DNA from: Sepioteuthis lessoniana
Taxonomy: Eukaryota; Mollusca; Cephalopoda; Myopsida; Loliginidae
Assembly (NCBI GenBank): GCA_963585895.1
Contig: OY757904.1
Location: 85,334,336 to 85,398,335 of the forward strand
DNA length: 64,000 nt
Direction of reading: 5' to 3'
Part shown: positions 50,301-60,867 of the stretch, piece after piece
Layout: the number at the start of each line of letters is the position of its first letter
Position numbering within the stretch: the first letter of the stretch is position 1
The notes under the pieces: generated by a model
The model's input: only the letters and a program-made list of their open reading frames with translations
Told to the model about the DNA's origin: nothing
Database searches by the model: none
Translations under genes and position numbers: made by a program

Positions 50301-50922
50301 AAATGGACAAGGGAACCGACAGCTAAAGCTTACCCGTGCTTTATCGCTGCGCAGCCGTGCAAATGGACAAGAGAACCGACAGCTAAAGCAGACCCGTGCT
50401 TTATCGTTGCGCTGCCGTGCAAATGGACAAGGGAACTGACAGCTAAAGCTAAGCCTTGCTTTATCGTTGCGCAGCCGTGCAAAGGGACAAGGGAACAAAC
50501 AGCTAAAGCTTACCCGTGATTTATCGTTGCACTGCCGTGCAAATGGACAAGGGAATCGTCAGCTAAAGCTAACCCGTGCTTTATCGTTGCGCTACCGTGC
50601 AAATGGACAAGGGAACCGACAGCTAAAGCTAACCCGTGTTTTATCGTTGCGCAGCCGTGCAAATGGACAAGGGAACCGACAGCTAATGCTTACCCGTGCT
50701 TTATCGCTGCCACGCCGTGCAAATTGATAAGGGAACTGACAGCTTAAGCTAACCCGTGCTTTATCGCTGCGCAGCCGTGCAAATGGACAAGGGAACCGAC
50801 AGCTAAAGCTAACCCGTGCTTTATCGTTGCGCAGACGTGCAAATGGACAAGGGAACTGACAGCTAAAGCTAACCTGTGCTTTATCGTTGCGCTGCAGTGC
50901 AAATGGACAAGGGAACTGAGAG
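47326..50922 (+). repeat. Block 17: a-b type (60 monomers)
   Basis: Markers: class a 49005-49063 and class b 49424-49482. Single-copy form of the region duplicated in block 13. Matches block 21 at offset 13,542 to the window end. It carries an in-phase substitution, GACAGCTTAAGC near 50743, shared with block 18 near 54098 but not with block 13. Confidence 0.9.
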
Positions 50923-53900
50923 CTAAACTAACCCGTGCTTTATCGTTGCGCTGCCGCGAAAATGGACAAGCGAACCGACAGCTAAAGCTAACCCGTGCTT
51001 TATCGTTGCGCAGCCGTGCAAATGGACAAGGGAACCGACAGCTAAAGCTAACCCGTGCTTTATCGTTGCGCTGCCGTGCAAATGGACAAGGGAACCGACA
51101 GCTAAAGCTAACCCGTGCTTTATCGTTGCGCTGCCGTGCAAATGGACAAGGGAATCGACAGCTAAAACTAACTTGTGCTTTATCGTTGTGCAGCCGTGGA
51201 AATGGACAAGGGAACCCACAGCTAAAGCTAACCCGTGTTTTATTGTTGCGCAGCCATGCAAATGGACAAGGGAACCGACAGCTAAAGCTAACCCGTGCTT
51301 TATCGTTGCGCTGCCGTGCAAATGGACTAGGGAACCGACAGCTAAAGCTAACCCGTGCTTTATGGCTGCGCAGCCGTGCAAATGGACAAGGGAACCGACA
51401 GCTAAAGCTAACCCGTGCTTTATCGCTGCGCAGCCGTGTAAAGGGACAAGGGAACCGACAGCTAAAGTTAACCCGTGCTTTATAGTTGCGCTACCGTGCA
51501 AATGGACAAGGGAACCGACAGCTAAAGCTAACCCGTGCTTTATCGTTGCGCAGCAGTGCAAATGGACAAGGGAACTGACAGCTAAAGCTGACCCGTGCTT
51601 TATCGTTGCGCAGCCGTGCAAAGGGACAAGGGAACCGACAGCTAAAGCTTACCCGTGATTTATCGTTGCACTGCCGTGCAAATGGACAGGGAACCGACAG
51701 CTAAAGCTAACCCGTGCTTAATCGTTGCGCAGCCGTGCAAATGGACAAGGGAACCGACAGCTAAAGCTAACCCGTGCTTTATCGTTGCGCAGCCGTGCAA
51801 ATGGACAAGGGAACCCACAGCTAAAGTTAACCCGTGCTTTATCGTTGCGCTGCCGTGCAAATGGACAAGGAAACCGACAGCTAGAGCTACCCGTGCTTTA
51901 TCGTTGCGCTGCCGTGCAAATGGACAAGGGAACCGACAGTTAAAGCTAACCCGTGCTTTATCGTTGCGCAGCCGTTCAAATTGACACGGGAATTGACAGC
52001 TAAAGCTAACCCGTGCTTTATCGATGCGCAGCCGTGCAAATGGACAAGGGAACCGATAGCTAAAGCTAACCCGTGCTTTATCGTTGTGCTGCCGTGCAAA
52101 TGGACAAGGGAACCGACAGCTAAAGCTAACCCGTGCTTTATTGTGGGGCAGCCGTGCAAATGGACAAGGGAACCGACAGCTAAAGCTAACCCGTGCTTTA
52201 TCGTTGCGCACCCGTTCAAATGGACACGGGAACCGACAGCTAAAGCTAACACGTGCTTTATCTTGTCGCAGCCGTGTAATTGGACAAGGGAATCGACAGC
52301 TAAAGCTAACTCGTGCATTATCGTTGCGCAGCCGTGGAAATGGACAAGGGAACCCACAGCTAAAGCTAACCCGTGCTTTATCGCTGCGCAGCCGTGCAAA
52401 TGGACAAGGGAACCGACAGCTAACGCTAACCCGTGCTTTATCGTTGCGTTGCCGTGCAAATGGACAAGTGAACCGACAGCTAAAGCTAATCCGTGCTTTA
52501 TCGTTGCGCTACCGTGCAAATGGACAAGGGAACCGACAGCTAAATCTAACCAATGCTTTATCATTGCGCAGCCGTGCAAATGGACAAGGGAACTGACAGC
52601 TAAAGCTAACCCGTGCTTTATCGTTGCGCAGCCGTGCAAAGGGACACGGGAACCGACAGCTAAAGCTTACCCGTGATTTATCGTTGCACTGCCGTGCAAA
52701 TGGACAGGGAACCGACAGCTAAAGCTAACCCGTGATTTATCGTTGCGCTGCCGTGCAAATGGACAAGGGAACCGACAGCTAAAGCTAACCCGTGCTTTAT
52801 CGCTGCCCAGCAATGCAAATGGACAAGGGAACCGACAGCTAAAGCTAACGCATACTTTATCGTTGCGAAGCCGAGCAAATGGACAAGTGAACCGACAGCT
52901 AAAGCTAACCCGTGCTTTATCGCTGCACAGCCGTGCAAATGGACAAGGGAACCGACAGCTAAAGCTAACCCGTGCTTTATCGCTGCGCAGCCGTGCAAAT
53001 GGACAAGGGAACCGACAGCTAAAGCTAACATGTGCTTTATCGCTGCGCAGCCGTAAAAATGGACAAGGCAACCGACAGCTAAAGCTAACCCGTGCTTTAT
53101 CGTTGCGAAGCCGTGCAAATGGACAAGGGAACCGACAGCTAAAGCTTACCCGTGCTTTATCGTTGCGCTGCCGTGCAAATGGACCAGGGAACCGACAGCT
53201 AAAGCTAACCCGTTCTTTATCGTTGCGCTGCCGTGCAAATGGACCAGGGAAACGACAGCTAAAGCTAACCCGTGCATTATCGCTGCGCAGCCGTGCAAAG
53301 GGACAAGGGAACCGACAGCTAAAGCTTACCCGTGATTTATCGTTGCTCTGCCGTGCAAATGGCCAGGGAACCGACAGCTAAAGCTAACCTGAGTTTAATC
53401 GTTGCGCTGCCGTGCAAATGGACAAGGGAACCGACAGCTAAAGCTAACCCGGGCTTAATCGTTGCGCAGCCGTGCAAATGGACAAGGGAACCGACAGCTA
53501 AAGCTAACCTGTGCTTTATCGTTGCGCAGCCGTGCAAATGGACAAGGGAAACGACAGCTAAAGCTAACCCGTGCTTTACCTTTGCGCAGCCGTGCAAATG
53601 GACAAGGGAACTGAGAGCTAAAATTAACCCGTGCTTTATCGCTGCGCAGCCGTGCAAATCGACAAGGGAACCGACAGCTAAAGCTTACCCGTGCTTTATC
53701 GCTGCGCAGCCGTGCAAATGGACAAGAGAACCGACAGCTAAAGCAGACCCGTGCTTTATCGTTGCGCTGCCGTGCAAATGGACAAGGGAACTGACAGCTA
53801 AAGCTAAGCCTTGCTTTATCGTTGCGCAGCCGTGCAAAGGGACAAGGGAACAAACAGCTAAAGCTTACCCGTGATTTATCGTTGCACTGCCGTGCAAATG

Positions 53901-54277
53901 GACAAGGGAATCGTCAGCTAAAGCTAACCCGTGCTTTATCGTTGCGCTACCGTGCAAATGGACAAGGGAACCGACAGCTAAAGCTAACCCGTGTTTTATC
54001 GTTGCGCAGCCGTGCAAATGGACAAGGGAACCGACAGCTAATGCTTACCCGTGCTTTATCGCTGCCACGCCGTGCAAATTGATAAGGGAACTGACAGCTT
54101 AAGCTAACCCGTGCTTTATCGCTGCGCAGCCGTGCAAATGGACAAGGGAACCGACAGCTAAAGCTAACCCGTGCTTTATCGTTGCGCAGACGTGCAAATG
54201 GACAAGGGAACTGACAGCTAAAGCTAACCTGTGCTTTATCGTTGCGCTGCAGTGCAAATGGACAAGGGAACTGAGAG
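50923..54277 (+). repeat. Block 18: 3,355-bp unit, first of a tandem pair (56 monomers)
   Basis: Markers: class a 51642-51700, class e 51881-51939, class a 52660-52718, class b 53319-53377. It follows block 14 at offset 14,739 until about 53640. After a chimeric monomer at 53641-53700 it repeats sequence from 50.33 kb onward (offset 3,355). Confidence 0.92.
53641..53700 (+). other. Chimeric junction monomer of the 3,355-bp duplication
   Basis: The left side follows a CTAAAATTAACC monomer as at 38.89 kb. The centre carries GCAAATCGACAAGG, otherwise seen only near 35.44, 50.18 and 63.72 kb. The right side, CTAAAGCTTACCCG, matches 50.33 kb. Relative to 50.18 kb, two monomers are skipped. Confidence 0.8.
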
Positions 54278-57200
54278 CTAAACTAACCCGTGCTTTATCG
54301 TTGCGCTGCCGCGAAAATGGACAAGCGAACCGACAGCTAAAGCTAACCCGTGCTTTATCGTTGCGCAGCCGTGCAAATGGACAAGGGAACCGACAGCTAA
54401 AGCTAACCCGTGCTTTATCGTTGCGCTGCCGTGCAAATGGACAAGGGAACCGACAGCTAAAGCTAACCCGTGCTTTATCGTTGCGCTGCCGTGCAAATGG
54501 ACAAGGGAATCGACAGCTAAAACTAACTTGTGCTTTATCGTTGTGCAGCCGTGGAAATGGACAAGGGAACCCACAGCTAAAGCTAACCCGTGTTTTATTG
54601 TTGCGCAGCCATGCAAATGGACAAGGGAACCGACAGCTAAAGCTAACCCGTGCTTTATCGTTGCGCTGCCGTGCAAATGGACTAGGGAACCGACAGCTAA
54701 AGCTAACCCGTGCTTTATGGCTGCGCAGCCGTGCAAATGGACAAGGGAACCGACAGCTAAAGCTAACCCGTGCTTTATCGCTGCGCAGCCGTGTAAAGGG
54801 ACAAGGGAACCGACAGCTAAAGTTAACCCGTGCTTTATAGTTGCGCTACCGTGCAAATGGACAAGGGAACCGACAGCTAAAGCTAACCCGTGCTTTATCG
54901 TTGCGCAGCAGTGCAAATGGACAAGGGAACTGACAGCTAAAGCTGACCCGTGCTTTATCGTTGCGCAGCCGTGCAAAGGGACAAGGGAACCGACAGCTAA
55001 AGCTTACCCGTGATTTATCGTTGCACTGCCGTGCAAATGGACAGGGAACCGACAGCTAAAGCTAACCCGTGCTTAATCGTTGCGCAGCCGTGCAAATGGA
55101 CAAGGGAACCGACAGCTAAAGCTAACCCGTGCTTTATCGTTGCGCAGCCGTGCAAATGGACAAGGGAACCCACAGCTAAAGTTAACCCGTGCTTTATCGT
55201 TGCGCTGCCGTGCAAATGGACAAGGAAACCGACAGCTAGAGCTACCCGTGCTTTATCGTTGCGCTGCCGTGCAAATGGACAAGGGAACCGACAGTTAAAG
55301 CTAACCCGTGCTTTATCGTTGCGCAGCCGTTCAAATTGACACGGGAATTGACAGCTAAAGCTAACCCGTGCTTTATCGATGCGCAGCCGTGCAAATGGAC
55401 AAGGGAACCGATAGCTAAAGCTAACCCGTGCTTTATCGTTGTGCTGCCGTGCAAATGGACAAGGGAACCGACAGCTAAAGCTAACCCGTGCTTTATTGTG
55501 GGGCAGCCGTGCAAATGGACAAGGGAACCGACAGCTAAAGCTAACCCGTGCTTTATCGTTGCGCACCCGTTCAAATGGACACGGGAACCGACAGCTAAAG
55601 CTAACACGTGCTTTATCTTGTCGCAGCCGTGTAATTGGACAAGGGAATCGACAGCTAAAGCTAACTCGTGCATTATCGTTGCGCAGCCGTGGAAATGGAC
55701 AAGGGAACCCACAGCTAAAGCTAACCCGTGCTTTATCGCTGCGCAGCCGTGCAAATGGACAAGGGAACCGACAGCTAACGCTAACCCGTGCTTTATCGTT
55801 GCGTTGCCGTGCAAATGGACAAGTGAACCGACAGCTAAAGCTAATCCGTGCTTTATCGTTGCGCTACCGTGCAAATGGACAAGGGAACCGACAGCTAAAT
55901 CTAACCAATGCTTTATCATTGCGCAGCCGTGCAAATGGACAAGGGAACTGACAGCTAAAGCTAACCCGTGCTTTATCGTTGCGCAGCCGTGCAAAGGGAC
56001 ACGGGAACCGACAGCTAAAGCTTACCCGTGATTTATCGTTGCACTGCCGTGCAAATGGACAGGGAACCGACAGCTAAAGCTAACCCGTGATTTATCGTTG
56101 CGCTGCCGTGCAAATGGACAAGGGAACCGACAGCTAAAGCTAACCCGTGCTTTATCGCTGCCCAGCAATGCAAATGGACAAGGGAACCGACAGCTAAAGC
56201 TAACGCATACTTTATCGTTGCGAAGCCGAGCAAATGGACAAGTGAACCGACAGCTAAAGCTAACCCGTGCTTTATCGCTGCACAGCCGTGCAAATGGACA
56301 AGGGAACCGACAGCTAAAGCTAACCCGTGCTTTATCGCTGCGCAGCCGTGCAAATGGACAAGGGAACCGACAGCTAAAGCTAACATGTGCTTTATCGCTG
56401 CGCAGCCGTAAAAATGGACAAGGCAACCGACAGCTAAAGCTAACCCGTGCTTTATCGTTGCGAAGCCGTGCAAATGGACAAGGGAACCGACAGCTAAAGC
56501 TTACCCGTGCTTTATCGTTGCGCTGCCGTGCAAATGGACCAGGGAACCGACAGCTAAAGCTAACCCGTTCTTTATCGTTGCGCTGCCGTGCAAATGGACC
56601 AGGGAAACGACAGCTAAAGCTAACCCGTGCATTATCGCTGCGCAGCCGTGCAAAGGGACAAGGGAACCGACAGCTAAAGCTTACCCGTGATTTATCGTTG
56701 CTCTGCCGTGCAAATGGCCAGGGAACCGACAGCTAAAGCTAACCTGAGTTTAATCGTTGCGCTGCCGTGCAAATGGACAAGGGAACCGACAGCTAAAGCT
56801 AACCCGGGCTTAATCGTTGCGCAGCCGTGCAAATGGACAAGGGAACCGACAGCTAAAGCTAACCTGTGCTTTATCGTTGCGCAGCCGTGCAAATGGACAA
56901 GGGAAACGACAGCTAAAGCTAACCCGTGCTTTACCTTTGCGCAGCCGTGCAAATGGACAAGGGAACTGAGAGCTAAAATTAACCCGTGCTTTATCGCTGC
57001 GCAGCTGCGCAAATGGACAAGGGAACCGACAGCTAAAATTAACCCGTGCTTTATCGCTGCGCAGCCGCGCAAATGGACAAGGGAACCGACAGCTAAAGCT
57101 AACCCGTGCTTTATCGTTGTGCAGCCGTGCAAATGGCCAAGGGAACCGACAGCTAAAGCTAACCCGTTCTTTATCGTTGCGCTGCCGTGCAAATGGACAA

Positions 57201-57632
57201 GGGAACCGACAGTTAAAGCTAACCCGTGCTTTATCGTTGCGCAGCCGTTCACATGGACACGGGAACCGACAGCTAAAGCTAACCCGTGCTTTATCGTTGC
57301 GCAGCCGTGCAAATGGACAAGGGAACCGACAGCTAAAGCTAACGCGTGCTTTATCGTTGCGCAGCCGTGGAAATGGACAAGGGAACCGACAGCTAAAGCT
57401 AACCCGTGCTTTATCGCTGCGCAGCCGTGCAAATGGACAAGGGAACCGACAGCTAATGCTTACCCGCGCTTTATCGCTGCCACGCCGTGCAAATGGACAA
57501 GGGAACCGACAGCTAAAGCTAACCCGTGCTTTATCGTTGCGCAGACGTGCAAATGGACAAGGGAACTGACAGCTAAAGCTAACCTGTGCTTTATCGTTGC
57601 GCTGCAGTGCAAATGGACAAGGGAACTGAGAT
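54278..57632 (+). repeat. Block 19: 3,355-bp unit, second of a tandem pair (56 monomers)
   Basis: Markers: class a 54997-55055, class e 55236-55294, class a 56015-56073, class b 56674-56732. Class markers a-e-a-b all sit exactly 3,355 bp from those in block 18. After about 57.0 kb the sequence follows block 14 and block 15 at offset 18,094. Confidence 0.92.
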
Positions 57633-60600
57633 CTAAACTAACCCGTGCTTTATCGTTTCGCAGCCGTGCAAATGGACAAGGGAACCGAAAGCTAAAGCTA
57701 ACCCGTGCTTTATCGTTGCGCAGCCGTGCAAATGGACAAGGGAACCGACAGCTAAAGCTAACCAGTGCTTTATCGCTGCGCAGCCGTGCAAATGGACAAG
57801 AGAACCGACAGCTAAAGCTAATCCGTGCTTTATCGTTGCGTTGCCGTGCAAATGGACAAGTGAACCGACAGCTAAAGCTAACCCGTGCTTTATCGTTGCG
57901 CTGCCGCGAAAATGGACAAGCGAACTGACAGCTAAAGCTAACCCGTGCTTTATCGTTGCGCAGCCGTGCAAATGGACAAGGGAACTGACAGCTAAAGCTA
58001 ACCTGTGCTTTATCGTTTGGCAGCCGTGCAAAGGGACAAGGGAACCGACAGCTAAAGCTTACCCGTGATTTATCGTTGCACTGCCGTGCAAATGGACAAG
58101 GGAACCGACAGCTAAAGCTAACCCGTGCTTTATCGCTGCGCAGCCGTGCAAATGGACAAGGGAACCGACAGCTAAAGCTAACCCGTGCTTCATCGTTGCG
58201 CAGCCGTGCAAATGGACAAGGAAACCGACAGCTAAAGCTAACCCGTGCTTTATCGTTGCGCAGCCGTGCAAATGGACAAGGGAACCGACAGCTAAAGCTA
58301 ACCCGTGCTTTATCGTTGCGCACCCGTGCAAATGGACAAGGGAACCGACAGCTAAAGCTTACCCGTGAATTATCGTTGCACTGCCGTGCTAATGGACAGG
58401 GAACCGACAGCTAAAGCTAACCCGTGCTTTATCGTTGCGCTGCCGTGCAAATGGACAAGGGAACCGACAGCTAAAGCTAACCCGTGCTTTATCGTTGCGC
58501 CGCCGTGCAAATGGACAAGGGAACTGACAGCTAAAGCTAACCCGTGTTTTATCGTTGCGTAGCCGTGAAAATGGACAAAGGAAGTGACAGCTAAAGGTAA
58601 CCCATGCTTTACCGTTGCGCAGCCGTGCAAATGGACAAGGGAACAGACAGCTAAAGCTAACCCGTGCTTTATCGCTGCCCAGCAATGCAAATGGACAAGG
58701 GAACCGACAGCTAAAGCTAACGCATACTTTATCGTTGCGAAGCCGACCAAATGGACAAGTGAACCGACAGCTAAAGCTAACCCGTGCTTTATTGCTGCAC
58801 AGCCGTGCAAATGGACAAGGGAACCGACAGCTAAAGCTAACCCGTGCTTTATCGCTGCGCAGCCGTGCAAATGGACAAGGGAACCGACAGCTAAATCTAA
58901 CATGTGCTTTATCGCTGCGCAGCCGTAAAAATGGACAAGGCAACCGACAGCTAAAGCTAACCCGTGCTTTATCGTTGCGAAGCCGTGCAAATGGTCAAGG
59001 GAACCGACAGCTAAAGCTAACCCGTGCTTTATCGTTGCGCAGCCGTGCAAATGGACAAGGAAACCGACAGCTAAAGGTAACCTGTGCTTTATCGCTGCGC
59101 AGCCGTGCCAATGGACAAGGGAACTGACAGCTAAAGCTTACCCGTGCTTTATCGTTGCGCAGCCGTAAATGGACAAGGGAACCGACAGCTAAAGCTAACC
59201 CGTGCTTTATCGTTTTGCTGCCGTGCAAATGGACAAGGGAACCGACAGCTAAAGCTAACCCGTGCTTTATTGTTGCGCAGCCGTGCAAATGGACAAGGGA
59301 ACCGACAGCTACAGCTAACCCGTGCTTTATCGTTGCGCAGCCGTTCAAATGGACACGGGAACCGACAGCTAAAGCTAACCCGTGCTTTATCTTATCGCAG
59401 CCGTGCAAATGGACAAGGGAACCGACAGCTAAAGCTTACCTGTGCTTTACCGTTGCGCAGCCGTGCAAATGGACAAGGGAAGCGACATTTAAAGCAAACT
59501 CATGCTTTATCGTTGCGCAGACTTGCAAATGGACAAGTGAACCGACAGCTAAAGCTAACCCGTTCTTTATCGTTGCGCTGCCGTGCAAATGGACCAGGGA
59601 ACCGACAGCTAAAGCTAACCCGTGCTTTATCGTTGCGCTGCCGTGCAAATGGACAAGGGAACCGACAGCTAAAGCTAACCCGTGCTTTATCGTTGCGCTG
59701 CCGTGCAATTGGACAAGGGAATCGACAGCTAAGGCTAACTCGTGCTTTATCGTTGCGCAGCCGTGGAAATGGACAAGGGAACCTACAGCTAAAGCTAACC
59801 CGTGTTTTATCGCTGCGCAGCCGTGCAAATGGACAAGAGAACCGACAGCTAAAACTAACCCGTGCTTTATCGTTGCGTTGCCGTGCAAATGGACAAGTGA
59901 TCAGACAGCTAAAGCTAACCCGTGCTTTATCGTTGTGCTACCGTGCAAATGGACAAGGGAACCGACTGCTAAAGCTAACCAGTGCTTTATCGTTGCGCAG
60001 CCGTGCAAATGGACAAGGGAACTGACAGCTAAAGCTAACCCGTGTTTTATCGCTGCGCAGCCGTGCAAAAGGACCAGGGAACCGACAGCTAAAGCTTACC
60101 CGTGATTTATCGTTGCACTGCCGTGCAAATGGACAGGGAACCGACAGCTAAAGCTAACCCGTGCTTAATCGTTGCGCTGCCGTGCAAATGGACAAGGGAA
60201 CCGACTGCTAAAGCTGACCTGTGCTCTATCGTTGCGCAGCCGTGGAAATGGACAAGGGAACCGACAGCGAAAGCTAACCCGTGCTTTACATTTGCGCAGC
60301 CGTGCAAATGGACAAGGGAACCGACAGGTAAAGCTAACCCGTGCTTTATCGTTGCGCTGCCGTGCAAATGGACAAGGGAACCGACAGCTAAAGCTAACCC
60401 GTGCTTTATCGTTGCGCAGCCGTGCAAATGGACAAGGGAACCGACAGCTAAAGCTAACCCGTGCTTTATCGTTGCGCAGCCGTGCAAATGGACAAGGGAA
60501 CCGACAGCTAAAGCTAACCAGTGCTTTATCGCTGCGCAGCCGTGCAAATGCACAAGGGAACCGACAGCTAAAGCTAACCCGTGCTTTATCGTTGCGCAGA

Positions 60601-60867
60601 CGTGCAAATGGACATGGGAACCGACAGCTAAAGCTAACCCGTGCTTTATCGCTGCGCAGCCGTGCAAATGGACAAGAGAACCGACAGCTAATGCTTACCC
60701 TTGCTTTATCGCTGCCACGCCGTGCAAATGGACAAGGGAACCGACAGCTAAAGCTAACCCGTGCTTTATCGTTGCGCAGACGTGCAAATGGACAAGGGAA
60801 CTGACAGCTAAAGCTAACCTGTGCTTTATCGTTGCGCTGCAGTGCAAATGGACAAGGGAACTGAGAG
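57633..60867 (+). repeat. Block 20: a-g-a type (54 monomers)
   Basis: Markers: class a 58352-58410, class g 59131-59188, class a 60089-60147. The start matches block 15 (offset 18,094; both open with GTTTCGCAGCC). From about 58.4 kb it also matches block 16 at offset 13,542. Small patches near 57.80 and 60.57 kb differ from both relatives and resemble other monomers in the array. Confidence 0.9.
59131..59188 (+). repeat. Class g 58-bp monomer, copy 7
   Basis: Same deletion and flanking spacing; 13,542 bp from copy 6. Confidence 0.95.

Larger units (their letters stand above)
50326..57000 (+). repeat. 3,355-bp tandem duplication (two copies)
   Basis: Copy 1 runs from about 50326 to 53640 and copy 2 from about 53681 to 57000. 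All a, b, c and e markers are displaced by exactly 3,355 bp (56 monomers less five single-base deletions). Confidence 0.92.
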
